A stretch of 64,000 bases of DNA from a bacterium (GTDB taxonomy: Bacteria > Planctomycetota > B15-G4), in the NCBI GenBank assembly GCA_030428785.1, contig JAUIEF010000008.1:1-64000 (forward strand). The letters run 5' to 3'. Both the position numbers and the translations under genes were made by a program. Shown in pieces: positions 1-9,529 of the stretch; the first letter of the stretch is position 1; each line of letters begins with the position of its first letter. Under the pieces are notes generated by a model. That model ran no database searches and had not been told where the DNA came from. It was given only the letters and a program-made list of their open reading frames with translations.

Positions 1-390
1 GGGAAGTGTCGCGAGTCGGTCGAGGCCGAGCTTCATGGCCGTGACGTAGTTGATGACCTCGTCGACATCCGCCGGTCGATCCGGATCCAGCACGCGGGCC
101 TCTGCGGCGAGCACGTCCTGGAGGGAGCTCTGGGTGCCTTCGATCTGACTCGAGAGCACGGCTTCCTTCCGGACGTACATCATCACGACGAGGTCGGGGT
201 TCGGGAGCGTCGTGATCGAGCCGTCGAGGCGACCGAGGGCACGGTCCGCCTGGGAGAGCAGTGCCTGCAGTTGGCCGCCGAGACGGATCGGGGGATCCGG
301 CGGCAGGGAGGCGGGGATGAACGCGGAGTAGCCTCCGGGCTGTCGCTCGAGCCGTCCTGCCCGGGACGGCGCGTTCGAGGGGCCGTCCAT
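1..390 (-). CDS. Fic family protein, N-terminal part (3' end runs off the window)
   Basis: Not in ORF track. Minus-strand reading from ATG at 390: MDGPSNAPSRAGRLERQPGGYSAFIPASLPPDPPIRLGGQLQALLSQADRALGRLDGSITTLPNPDLVVMMYVRKEAVLSSQIEGTQSSLQDVL..., matching the Fic N-terminal signature (LPPxPPI, ALGRLDG, LPNPdL, yvrkEAvlSSqIEGTqsSL). SD GGGAGG upstream. Confidence 0.9.
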   Translation of the reverse strand, partial: MDGPSNAPSRAGRLERQPGGYSAFIPASLPPDPPIRLGGQLQALLSQADRALGRLDGSITTLPNPDLVVMMYVRKEAVLSSQIEGTQSSLQDVLAAEARVLDPDRPADVDEVINYVTAMKLGLDRLATLP

Positions 391-533
391 GGTGCTGCCT
401 CCCTGGGGCATGGCCGTCGGCTCGATCCTTGTTCAAGCCAGACCTGCATAAGACCAGCGATTGGAGTCATGCGCAAGGCTGGCATGAGCATGGAGCCCGT
501 GGATGCCCGCGCCGGGCCGCGGAGGACGCCGGG

Positions 534-1139
534 TCAGCTGCCGTCTTCCGCGGGTTCGACCGGGACGAGCAGCCGCTCCTCCCAGCGGAAGAGCTCGTCG
601 ACGTGCGCCTCGGCCCACGCGCGGAGCGTCGCGGAGTCGGCGTCGACGCGCACGTCCTTCGGGATGCCGAGCAGGCCGCGGTCGACGGTGCCCGGCAGCT
701 CCTCGGCGTCGATCGCGTCGGAGAGCAGGCCCATGGACGGCGCGGCGATCGCGAGGCCGCCGTCGCGCCGCTCGAACGCGACGAGCATCCAGCGGCCGTC
801 CGTCTCCTCCGCGGTCTCCTCCGGCGCGACGACCCGCAGCTCGAGGAGCGCGAGCTCGCCGAGGAGCGAGACGTGGCCGGCCAGCGTGACCGCGGCGACG
901 TCGCCGTCGTCGTCGTGCACCACGGCGACGACGTGCACCGTGTCCTCGTCGCGCCCGACGTGCAGCCAGGTCACGTCGTCGTCGTCCGGCGCGAGCCACA
1001 CGCCGACGGGCGCGCGCTCGAGGAGCGCGGGGTCCGGCGGCGAGAGCGGCTCGGCGAAGGTCGGGCCGCAGGCCGCGAGCAGCAGCGCGGCGAGGAGCGG
1101 GAGGAGGCGGGCGGTCGGCGGGACGTTCGGTCGGCGCAT
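534..1139 (-). CDS. hypothetical lipoprotein
   Basis: 201 aa; signal peptide with lipobox LLLAAC. Confidence 0.7.
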   Translation of the reverse strand: MRRPNVPPTARLLPLLAALLLAACGPTFAEPLSPPDPALLERAPVGVWLAPDDDDVTWLHVGRDEDTVHVVAVVHDDDGDVAAVTLAGHVSLLGELALLELRVVAPEETAEETDGRWMLVAFERRDGGLAIAAPSMGLLSDAIDAEELPGTVDRGLLGIPKDVRVDADSATLRAWAEAHVDELFRWEERLLVPVEPAEDGS

Positions 1140-1298
1140 GGTCGTTCCCCGGGGGCGGCGCGCGACCAGTCTCGCACACCGGGCGGCGCCCGGCCCGGGC
1201 GCCGGACTCGCCGCTCCGGCTCGCCCGCCCGTGACCTATCATGGCGCGCGCACCGGCCGTACCCGCGGGTCCCGACCCGCTCCCGCGACGATCCCGCC

Positions 1299-2489
1299 AT
1301 GACGCTCCCCTGCCTCCTCCTCGCACCGCTGCTCGCGACCGCGCTCGCCGCCGACGCCGACCCGGTGGAGGTCCTCGACCGCCTGCGCGCCGCGATGCGC
1401 GAGGCCGAGCGCGTGCAGTACGCGTTCGTCGTGACCCACGAGGCGCCCGTCGAGGGCACGGTGCAGCGCATCGAGGGGCTCGCGCGCATGATGACCGCCG
1501 ACGACGGCCCGCGGCAGTTCGTCGCCGGGACCATCGTGCCGACGGCCTCCGCGGGCGGCGATCCGTTCGAGGTCTCCATGTCGCGCGTCGGCGACGTGTT
1601 CCACGTGGCGAACCGCGCGGACCGCGTGCTCTTCCGCGCGGACGACGTCGAGGTCGGCCGGCGGCTCACGGCCTTCGCGGACCCGGCGCTGCTCACGCCG
1701 TTCGTCGCGCGCGAGCCGTTCGAGCGCTCCGGCGACGGCGGCGACGTCACGCTCGACGGCACGGCCGAGGTGGCGGGTGAGCTCTGCGACGTGCTCGTCA
1801 TCCCCGGGCGGCCGGGCGTGACGGGGCGCTGGTTCGTCGCGCGCTCCGACGGCCTGCCGCGTGCGATGGAGCGCGTCACGCAGCTGCCGATCGGACCGTC
1901 GGTCGTGCGCCTCGAGCTCTCGTCGATCCGGCCGGACGCGTCGCTCACGCCCGAGGACTTCCGGCTCACGGCGCCCGCGGGCTGGCGCACCGTGTCGGTC
2001 GACGCCACGACCGTCGCGCCCCCGCGCCAGGCGCCGCCGCGACGCGGGGCGAACGGGCTGCTGAGCGTCGGCGAGCGCGCGCCCGCGTTCGAGCTGCCCA
2101 CGCCCGACGGCGGCACGCTCTCGTCCGAGGAGCTCCTCGGGCAGGTCGTCGTGCTCGACTTCTGGGCGACGTGGTGCCCGCCGTGCCGCAGGGCGATGCC
2201 GTCCATCCAGCGCCTGCACGACGACTACGGCGAGCGCGGCGTGCGCGTGATCGGCGTGTCCACGTCCGAGCGCCGCAAGGGCGACCCCGCCGGCATGATG
2301 GCGGCGGAGGGCTTCGACTACGGGCTGCTGCTCCACGGCGAGCGCGTCGCGCCGTTCTTCGGTGTGCAGGCGCTGCCGACGATGTACATCCTCGGTCCCG
2401 ACGGCACCGTGCTCCACGCGAGCCGGGGCTTCGACCCGGGCGAGGACCGGACCGTCCGGCGCGTCCTCGACGCGGCCCTCGCGCGTTGA
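1299..2489 (+). CDS. exported thioredoxin-like (TlpA/redoxin) protein
   Basis: ATG at 1299 in frame with listed ORF 429..2489; signal peptide then VVVLDFWATWCPPCRRAMPSIQRLHDDYGERGVRVIGVS (CxxC thioredoxin active site). Confidence 0.88.
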   Translation: MTLPCLLLAPLLATALAADADPVEVLDRLRAAMREAERVQYAFVVTHEAPVEGTVQRIEGLARMMTADDGPRQFVAGTIVPTASAGGDPFEVSMSRVGDVFHVANRADRVLFRADDVEVGRRLTAFADPALLTPFVAREPFERSGDGGDVTLDGTAEVAGELCDVLVIPGRPGVTGRWFVARSDGLPRAMERVTQLPIGPSVVRLELSSIRPDASLTPEDFRLTAPAGWRTVSVDATTVAPPRQAPPRRGANGLLSVGERAPAFELPTPDGGTLSSEELLGQVVVLDFWATWCPPCRRAMPSIQRLHDDYGERGVRVIGVSTSERRKGDPAGMMAAEGFDYGLLLHGERVAPFFGVQALPTMYILGPDGTVLHASRGFDPGEDRTVRRVLDAALAR

Positions 2490-2496
2490 CGACCGC

Positions 2497-5235
2497 GTGA
2501 CGCGCCGCCGCCTTCCCCGGAGCGCGACCGTGCTCGCGGCGCTCGCGTGCTGCGCGGCGCTCGCGTCGGCGCAGTCGGAGGACCGCGCCGGGTGGCGCTC
2601 CGCGCGCGTCGAGCAGGGGGCGCTCCGCGCGTTCGACCTCTCGTGGCTGCCGCCCGCCGACACGACCTTCGCGGTCATCGCCGACACGCACGTCGAGCCG
2701 GGGGACGCGACGTCCGGCGAGGAGCTGCTCGACGCGCCGGACCTCGCGTACCGCAAGCATACGGCCGTCCTCACGAACAACGCGCGGCTCGCGCGCGCCG
2801 TCGAGGAGATCAACGCGCTGGGCGTCGACTTCACGGTGCACCTCGGCGACATCGTGCGGAGCATGCCCTTCGGCGTGAGCTACGCGGCGGAGTGCGAGGC
2901 CGCGGTGGAGCTCCTCGCCGGCTTCGAGGCGCCCGTGCACCTCGCGCCCGGCAACCACGACATCGGCAACAAGCCGAGCATGCAGATGCTCGAGATCCCG
3001 CCCATGCGGCGGACCGTGTGCGACGAGAACACCGAGCTCTACCGGAGCTGGTTCGGCGACCCGTTCTTCTCGTGGGACCACGGGGACAGCCACTTCGTCG
3101 TGCTCAACACGATGGCCTTCAACTCGGGCATCGCGTGCGACGCCGAGCAGTGGGCCTGGCTGCGCGAGGACCTCGAGGCGCACGCCGACGCCGAGCAGAT
3201 CCACCTCTTCGGGCACGTCGCGCTCTACTGGGCGACGCCCGAGGACATCGGGCTGCGCAACTACGAGGTCATCGACGAGCCGGCGCGGAGCGAGCTGCTG
3301 GAGCTCGTCGACCGCCACGGCATCGACGGCGTGTACACCGGGCACACGCACCACATGTACCGGAACCTGCGCGGCGCGACGGAGCTGATCTCCGCGCCGT
3401 CGACGGCGTTCGCGCGCAACACGTGGGGGCTCTACCCGGACCAGCCGCCGCGCACGGTGGACGCCGACAAGCTGGGCTTCCTGCTCGTGCGGATCGGCGG
3501 CGGGCGGACCGTGACGTCCTTCGTGCGGCTCGCCGAGAGCGCGTCCGACGTGCGCGCCGCGCAGGCGTCGCTCGTGCCGGCGCCGCGCCGCGTGCTCACG
3601 CGGCAGTCCGTCGAGGCGGAGGGCGCGCGGCTGCTCGTCGAGGCGGAGGCGCCGCGGCACGTCGAGGCCGGCTGGCAGGCGCACGACGTCGTGGACGGAC
3701 TCGTCGACCGGCAGGCGGGCATGGCGGACGGCCGGCACTCGTGGGGCGCGTTCGTCGGCGAGGGGACGTTCGCGTTCCCCGTCGAGCTGCGCGTCGACCT
3801 CGACGGCGTGCACGCGCTGCACGACGTGCAGCTGCTGCGCACGCGGCTCCAGGCCGACTGGACGCTCGAGGCGACCGCCGACGGCGAGACGTGGGAGGCC
3901 GTCGCGACCGGCGCGGCCGAGAGCCCGTCGGAGGCCGGGCCCGTGCTGCGGGACGTCACCGTGCCGCTCGAGGGCCGCGCGGTGTCCGCGCTGCGGCTGC
4001 GCTTCGACGACGAGATGCCGCCGGCGGGCCGCCACCTCGTGCTCGTGGTCGGCGAGCTCCAGGCGCGCGACGTCGACGGCGTGAACCGCGCCCTCGCGCG
4101 CGACGGCGGGCACGCGCACGGGAACGCCTTCGCGGGGACGCCGCGCGAGGCGATCCGCGACCAGGCGTGGCTCGCCGCGTACGACCTCGCGAACCGGCGC
4201 GTGCGCGTCGCGTCGCCCGACGCCGCGTGGGTCGCGGTCGAGCACCGGCCGGGCGCGATGAGCGTGCCGCCCATGCTCGACCGCGCGCTCGACGCGGGCG
4301 TGCACCAGGGGCTCGAGCTCACGCTCCCGCTCACGACGGCGCACCCGGACCACGCGCTCGACGACCTCGACGCGTTCCGCGCGTACGTCGCGTTCCTCGT
4401 CCGCGAGGCGGGCGCCCGCGTCGCCGTGTGGGAGCTCCCGTTCCTGTCGTCGGCCGGCGGGTGGGGGCGGCCGGGCGAGGCCGTCGTATCGGTCGAGGGC
4501 TTCCTCGAGCGGCTCGCGGTCGTCGAGGAGGTCGTCGCCGCCGAGCGGCCGGAGGCGCGCGTCGCCGTGTCGGGCGTGCCGCTCGACGACAAGCTCGTCG
4601 TGCCCGGCCTGCTCGCGGCGATCGCGGGGCGCGTCGACCGCGTCGCGCTCGAGCTCCCGTACGACATGCGGCACCTCGACGACGAGGCGGTCCTCGTGCT
4701 CGTCGAGGAGGTGCTCCTGCCGCTGCGGCGCGCGCACCCCGGCACGCGCTTCGTCGTCGAGCTCCGCGCGCGCGAGTTCGGCGGCGCGCCGGCGCTCGGC
4801 GCGGGGCGGCTCGCCAAGACGTTCCTGCGGCTCCAGGACCACGGCTTCCTCGTGGGCGTGCGGCTCGGCGGCGAGGGCGGCCTGCTCGACGCCCAGGACG
4901 ACCCGTACCCCGCGTTCACGTCGCTGCGGCTGCTCGCGACGCTCTTCGACGGCGGCCTCGACCCGGTGGAGGAGCCGGAGGCGTACCTCGTCGGGTCGGA
5001 CCTCGTGCAGCGCAGCTACCGGCGGCCGGACGGCTCGTGGTTCGTCGTCGGCTGGTCGATCCACCGCGACGGCATGCGGCGCGCGTCGCTCGTCACGCCG
5101 GCGGGCGCCGAGGTCACGGCCTACGACACGGCGAGCGCCACGAGCCAGGCGCTGCGCACGGGCGTCGAGGAGGGCCGCGGCATCGCCGACGGCGTCATGC
5201 TCTTCGAGCACCCGGTCGTGTTCCACGTGCGCTGA
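2497..5235 (+). CDS. secreted metallophosphoesterase
   Basis: GTG start at 2497; signal peptide; calcineurin-like motifs FAVIADTHVEPGD, APGNHDIGN, GVYTGHTHHMYRN. Confidence 0.85.
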   Translation: MTRRRLPRSATVLAALACCAALASAQSEDRAGWRSARVEQGALRAFDLSWLPPADTTFAVIADTHVEPGDATSGEELLDAPDLAYRKHTAVLTNNARLARAVEEINALGVDFTVHLGDIVRSMPFGVSYAAECEAAVELLAGFEAPVHLAPGNHDIGNKPSMQMLEIPPMRRTVCDENTELYRSWFGDPFFSWDHGDSHFVVLNTMAFNSGIACDAEQWAWLREDLEAHADAEQIHLFGHVALYWATPEDIGLRNYEVIDEPARSELLELVDRHGIDGVYTGHTHHMYRNLRGATELISAPSTAFARNTWGLYPDQPPRTVDADKLGFLLVRIGGGRTVTSFVRLAESASDVRAAQASLVPAPRRVLTRQSVEAEGARLLVEAEAPRHVEAGWQAHDVVDGLVDRQAGMADGRHSWGAFVGEGTFAFPVELRVDLDGVHALHDVQLLRTRLQADWTLEATADGETWEAVATGAAESPSEAGPVLRDVTVPLEGRAVSALRLRFDDEMPPAGRHLVLVVGELQARDVDGVNRALARDGGHAHGNAFAGTPREAIRDQAWLAAYDLANRRVRVASPDAAWVAVEHRPGAMSVPPMLDRALDAGVHQGLELTLPLTTAHPDHALDDLDAFRAYVAFLVREAGARVAVWELPFLSSAGGWGRPGEAVVSVEGFLERLAVVEEVVAAERPEARVAVSGVPLDDKLVVPGLLAAIAGRVDRVALELPYDMRHLDDEAVLVLVEEVLLPLRRAHPGTRFVVELRAREFGGAPALGAGRLAKTFLRLQDHGFLVGVRLGGEGGLLDAQDDPYPAFTSLRLLATLFDGGLDPVEEPEAYLVGSDLVQRSYRRPDGSWFVVGWSIHRDGMRRASLVTPAGAEVTAYDTASATSQALRTGVEEGRGIADGVMLFEHPVVFHVR

Positions 5236-5264
5236 CGGCGCGACGCCGCCGGCCCGGCGCTGCT

Positions 5265-5432
5265 CTAGAACAGCGTGTAGAGGAACGGCGCGACGAGCGG
5301 GTACATCGCGCCGAGCGCGATGACGAGCCCCGCGACGACGAGCACGAGGACGAGCACGAAGTGCTGACGGTTCTCGGGGCGCGCGCCCTCGCGCACGAGC
5401 TGACCCAGCGTCTGCAGGCGTTCCTTCAGCAT
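5265..5432 (-). CDS. DUF5989-like small membrane protein
   Basis: MLKERLQTLGQLVREGARPENRQHFVLVLVLVVAGLVIALGAMYPLVAPFLYTLF, 55 aa, one TM; overlaps the 3' end of the carbamoyltransferase gene, the usual context of DUF5989 (family recalled, not searched). Confidence 0.7.
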   Translation of the reverse strand: MLKERLQTLGQLVREGARPENRQHFVLVLVLVVAGLVIALGAMYPLVAPFLYTLF

Positions 5433-7231
5433 CGCGTCGCGTCCGTCGGCGTCGTGTCCCCGGCCCGCGGCACCGCGTCCGCGCGGGACCGCAACCCAAC
5501 ATACGGCGGGATCGCGAGGGCGTCGAGGCGGCAGCGGCGCGCGCTCGCGACGGCGTCGGTGACGCTGTCGACGATGGGCTCGCCCGCGTGGTTGAAGCTC
5601 GTGTTGAGGAGCGCGGGCAGGCTCGTGCGGCGCTCGAACGCGAGCAGCAGCCGGTGGAGGAGCGGCGCGTCCTCCTCGTGGAGGACCTGCACGCGCGCGC
5701 TGCCGTCGACGTGCGTCGCGGCGGCGAGCCGCTCGCGCCACGCGGGACGCACCGTGACGACGGACAGCATCCGGCGCTCGAGCGCGCGCCCCGGTCCGAA
5801 GCCCTCGAAGAGCTCGTCGGCGCGGTGCGCGAGCACCACGGGCGCGAACGGCCGGAAGTCCTCGCGCTCCTTGACCATGCGGTTGAGGCGCGCCTGCTGG
5901 TCGGGGCCGTCCGGTCGCGCGAGGATGCTGCGCGCGCCGAGCGCGCGCGGGCCCCACTCGGCGCGGCCGTGGACCCAGCCCAGCACGCGGTCGTCCGCGA
6001 GGAGCTCCGCGACGCGCTCGCACAGCGCGTCCTGGTCGTCGGCGCGTTCCCAGGCGAGGTCGTCGGCGTCGGGCGGCGCGTCGTCGCGCACGTCGGGCGT
6101 CGTGCCGAGGAGCGGCGCGCCGAGCGGGGCGGCGCGCGGCTCGCCGTGCGTCGCGGCCCAGGCGAGCGCCGCGCCGACCGCGCCGCCCGCGTCGCCCGAC
6201 GCCGGGTGCACGAGCAGTCGCTCGAACACGCCCGACCGCGCGAGCACGCCGTTGGCCACGGCGTTGAGCGCCACGCCGCCGCCGTAGCAGAGCGTCGACT
6301 CGCCGGTGAGCTCGCGCGCGCGACGCGCGAGCCGCAGCAGACGCTCCTCGAGCACGCGCTGGAGCGAGGCCGCGACGTCGGCGTAGCGCCGCGCGTCCTC
6401 GGAGCCGTCCGCCGCGAACGGGCGGTGCGGCGGGTTCGGCGGCCCGAGGATCGTCTCGAGCCGGCGCGACCAGCCCTTCTGCACGGAGCGGTCGTGCGCG
6501 AACGCGCGCAGGTCGAGCCGGAAGCCGCCGGTGCCGCGCGGCGCGTCGTCCGCGGCGGCCTCGACGAGCGCGCCGATCTCCTCCGCGAAGCGCGGCTCGC
6601 CGTGCGCGGCCAGCCCCATGACCTTGTACTCGCCCTCGTTGACCTCGAAGCCGAGGTACGCGGTGATCGCCGAGTACAGCAGGCCCAGCGAGTGCGGGAA
6701 GTCGACGGTCTCGAGCACCTCGTACCGCAGGCCGTCGTCGTCGCGGCGCATGCGGCCGAGCGTCGTCGTGGCCCATTCGCCGACCCCGTCCACGACGAGC
6801 GTCGCGGCCGACCCGACGTCGTGCGTGAGGAACACGGCGGCCGCATGCGAGAGGTGGTGGTCGGAGAACGCGATCCGCTCGCGCGGCACCTCGAGCGCGC
6901 GCGCGAGGTCGGTGCGGATCCAGAGGCGCGACTCGAACCACGCGTGCAGCGCCGCGCGGAAGGCCGTGAGCCCGAAGGGCGCGTTCGCGACGGACGACGC
7001 GACGATGCGGAAGAACTTCTGGAACGGCTTCTCGTAGAACACGACGGCGTCGAGGTCGCCGGGGGCGAGACCCGCGTCGTCGAGCAGGCGGCGCACCGCG
7101 CGCACGGGGATCGACGGGTCGCCCTTGCGGCGGCTGAACCGCTCCTCCTGCGCGGCGGACACGAGCTGCCCGTCGACGACGAGCGCGGTCGCCGCGTCGT
7201 GGTACTGCGCCGACACGCCGCAGACGTTCAC
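5426..7231 (-). CDS. carbamoyltransferase (NodU/CmcH family)
   Basis: MNVCGVSAQYHDAATALVVDGQLVSAAQEERFSRRKGD... HHLSHAAAVFL ... LVVDGVGEWATTT ... EGEYKVMGLAAHGEP ... EWGPRALGARSIL. Confidence 0.93.
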   Translation of the reverse strand: MNVCGVSAQYHDAATALVVDGQLVSAAQEERFSRRKGDPSIPVRAVRRLLDDAGLAPGDLDAVVFYEKPFQKFFRIVASSVANAPFGLTAFRAALHAWFESRLWIRTDLARALEVPRERIAFSDHHLSHAAAVFLTHDVGSAATLVVDGVGEWATTTLGRMRRDDDGLRYEVLETVDFPHSLGLLYSAITAYLGFEVNEGEYKVMGLAAHGEPRFAEEIGALVEAAADDAPRGTGGFRLDLRAFAHDRSVQKGWSRRLETILGPPNPPHRPFAADGSEDARRYADVAASLQRVLEERLLRLARRARELTGESTLCYGGGVALNAVANGVLARSGVFERLLVHPASGDAGGAVGAALAWAATHGEPRAAPLGAPLLGTTPDVRDDAPPDADDLAWERADDQDALCERVAELLADDRVLGWVHGRAEWGPRALGARSILARPDGPDQQARLNRMVKEREDFRPFAPVVLAHRADELFEGFGPGRALERRMLSVVTVRPAWRERLAAATHVDGSARVQVLHEEDAPLLHRLLLAFERRTSLPALLNTSFNHAGEPIVDSVTDAVASARRCRLDALAIPPYVGLRSRADAVPRAGDTTPTDATRC

Positions 7232-7268
7232 GGGGCGGGGGCTCCGGGCGCGGGGGGCACGTCGCCGC

Positions 7269-8048
7269 TCAGGAGCGCGACCAGAACGCGTCGTCGAGCG
7301 CGACCGGCCCGGTCGGCGCCGCGCGCCGCAGTCGCCCGCGCCGGACGCCGCCGAACGCGCGCTTCACGAGCCCGTACGGCGTGACGACCCCGTAGTAGAG
7401 GAGGCCCGTGACGAGCCCGGAGCCGAGGATCTGCACGAGCCGCAGCAGGTCGAGCAGGTCCTGCCGCAGGATGTACCCGAGGACGCGGAAGAAGCCCTTC
7501 GTGCAGGTCCACGGCGCGCGCCGGAACTCCTCGCGCGCGACCCGCGCCGAGTAGCCGACGTGCCGCGTCTCGTCGGCGAGCAGGCGCGGGATCCACTCGC
7601 GGCAGCGGCGGTCGTAGCGGTTGATCCACTGGTAGAGCTTGAACTGCAGGACCGCGCGGCTCTCCGAGAGGAAGATGTAGGTCATGTACTCGAAGAGCGT
7701 CGGCAGCCGGCGGTGCGGCGCGGCCGGCTGCGCGACGAGCGCGCGGACCTCCTCGCGCTCGAGCCGCGAGCGGCTCCCCGACGGGTCGTCCGCCGCGCCC
7801 GCCGTGACGTACGGCGCGACCTTGCGCGCCCAGTCGAGGAAGATGCCGTGGTGCCGCAGCTCGTCGTTCGCGTGGCGGTGCATCTCCTCGCGCAGCGGGC
7901 TCGGCTGGCGCTCGGCGACCTCCGCGATGTCGTAGTGCGTGTAGAGCTCGGTGGCCGCGAACTGCTGGAGCTGCCGCGCGAACCGTGTCGGCGAGAGCAC
8001 GACCCAGGGCGAGATGAGCCCGGCCACGGTTTCACGGAGGTAGATCAA
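7269..8048 (-). CDS. ferritin-like (di-iron) domain protein
   Basis: Paired metal-ligand helices NDELRHHGIF and ADETRHVGYS. TTG start as in the track; start uncertain. Confidence 0.6.
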   Translation of the reverse strand: MIYLRETVAGLISPWVVLSPTRFARQLQQFAATELYTHYDIAEVAERQPSPLREEMHRHANDELRHHGIFLDWARKVAPYVTAGAADDPSGSRSRLEREEVRALVAQPAAPHRRLPTLFEYMTYIFLSESRAVLQFKLYQWINRYDRRCREWIPRLLADETRHVGYSARVAREEFRRAPWTCTKGFFRVLGYILRQDLLDLLRLVQILGSGLVTGLLYYGVVTPYGLVKRAFGGVRRGRLRRAAPTGPVALDDAFWSRS

Positions 8049-8140
8049 GGGGGCGTGCGGTGGGTCAACGGGGCGTGCGGTGGATCAATGGGGCGTGATG
8101 TCGATCAACGGGGCGTGGTGCAGATCCACGGGGCGTCGCT
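8041..8140. repeat. 5 x 20-bp degenerate tandem repeat
   Basis: tagatcaagggggcgtgcgg / tgggtcaacggggcgtgcgg / tggatcaatggggcgtgatg / tcgatcaacggggcgtggtg / cagatccacggggcgtcgct; exact 20-bp register. Confidence 0.93.
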
Positions 8141-8272
8141 CCGGGGGCGCCCCGCGCCGGTCGGGTCGCGCGATGGCGGGATCGTATCACCGGCTCTCCG
8201 GACCGGGGGGACGGGTGCGCGTGGCGAATCCATGAGCGCGTCGCGCGTCGACCCGACGACGCGACGCTGCCG

Positions 8273-8278
8273 TAGGAT
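8273..8278 (+). promoter_or_regulatory. putative -10 element (TAGGAT) 6 nt before ATG
   Basis: ccgTAGGATgcgcggATG; spacing consistent with leaderless initiation. Confidence 0.5.
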
Positions 8279-8284
8279 GCGCGG

Positions 8285-9529
8285 ATGTCCCGGCCCCCGT
8301 TGCGTCCCGTGCTGCACCGCGTGCTCAACAAGCTCGAGCAGCGGCTCGGACGCGATCGGCTGCGGTCGCGTCCGGCGGTCGTCGACGTCGTGCTCACGAA
8401 GGCGTGCAACCTCGCGTGCACGTTCTGCCGCGACTACGAGCACCCGGGCGCGCGACGCGTCTCGACGGAGCAGCTCGAGCGCATCGCGGCGGAGCTCTTC
8501 CCGACGGCGCGGCGCGTCAACGTGTGCAGCGGCGGCGAGCCGTACCTTCACACGGGCCTCGAACACCTCCTGCGCCTCGCGCGACGGCACGGCGCGCGCA
8601 CGTGGGTGCTGTCCAACGGCATGCTCCTCGAGGAGGCGCGCACGGCCGCGATCCTCGAGGAGGGGCTCGTCACGGAGCACGGCTTCAGCGTCGACGGCGT
8701 GCGCCCGGAGACGGTGGAGGGCATCCGCACGGGCGCGCGCCTGCCGACGATCCTCGCGAACATCGACATGCTGCTGCGGCTGCGCGAGCGCGTCGGCGGC
8801 GGCGCGCCGCGCGTCGTCATCCGCTACGCGCTCATGCGCCGCAACCTCGACGAGCTGCCGGACGCCGTGCGCCTCTGGGGCGAGCGCGGCGTCGAGCGCC
8901 TCGAGTGCGGCTACCTCAACCTCGCGAACGGCATCGACCGCGACGAGAGCCTGTGGTTCCACCAGGAGCGCATGCTCGAGGTCTTCGCGCGGGCGCGCGA
9001 GGTCGCGACGGACTTCCCGGGGCTCGAGCTCGAGCTGCCGGCCGGCGTCGAGGAGCAGCGGCGACTGCTCGAGCGGCCCGCGGACTGCCGCGCGCCCTGG
9101 GAGTTCGTGATGATCGACACGAGCGGACGCGTGCTGCCCTGCTACCGCGCGTTCGAGGCGCTGCACATGGGCGCGCTGCACGGCGAGGACGCGCGGCCGT
9201 TCGCCGAGATCTGGAACGGCCCGGGCTACCGCGCGCTGCGCCGCACGGTGAACGACGACGCCGCCCCGAAGGCGTACGCGTACTGCGCCGTGTGCGAGAA
9301 GCGGCGCGGCTGGGCGCAGGTGGAGAGCCACCTCGGCGACGAGACGTGGAAGGCGACGGCCTTCGACGACCCCGAGCGCGGCGCGGCCGTCGACCACCGC
9401 CGGCGCGGCTACCGCACGCTCGAGGACTGGGACCGCGGCGCGGCGACCGGCGGCGACGCGCACGCCGACGTACGCGCCGACGCGCCGAGAGTCGCGGACG
9501 CCCGACCGGACCGCGAGGCGCGCGGGTGA
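8285..9529 (+). CDS. radical SAM / SPASM-type protein
   Basis: KACNLACTFCRDYEHPGA (CxxxCxxC), CSGGEPYLH; C-terminal Cys motifs RVLPCYRAFE and YAYCAVCEKRRG. Confidence 0.88.
   Translation: MSRPPLRPVLHRVLNKLEQRLGRDRLRSRPAVVDVVLTKACNLACTFCRDYEHPGARRVSTEQLERIAAELFPTARRVNVCSGGEPYLHTGLEHLLRLARRHGARTWVLSNGMLLEEARTAAILEEGLVTEHGFSVDGVRPETVEGIRTGARLPTILANIDMLLRLRERVGGGAPRVVIRYALMRRNLDELPDAVRLWGERGVERLECGYLNLANGIDRDESLWFHQERMLEVFARAREVATDFPGLELELPAGVEEQRRLLERPADCRAPWEFVMIDTSGRVLPCYRAFEALHMGALHGEDARPFAEIWNGPGYRALRRTVNDDAAPKAYAYCAVCEKRRGWAQVESHLGDETWKATAFDDPERGAAVDHRRRGYRTLEDWDRGAATGGDAHADVRADAPRVADARPDREARG

Noticed and set aside
183-491. 102-aa minus ORF in the track
   Set aside because: Out of frame with the convincing Fic N-terminal reading on the same strand (1-390).
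1966-6846. 1626-aa minus ORF (and 2547..6287 plus, 1246 aa)
   Set aside because: Arg/Ala-rich low-complexity translations overlapping the well-supported metallophosphoesterase and carbamoyltransferase genes; shadow ORFs of a very high-GC genome.
8041-8140. CRISPR array
   Set aside because: Contiguous degenerate 20-mers without unique spacers and no cas genes.
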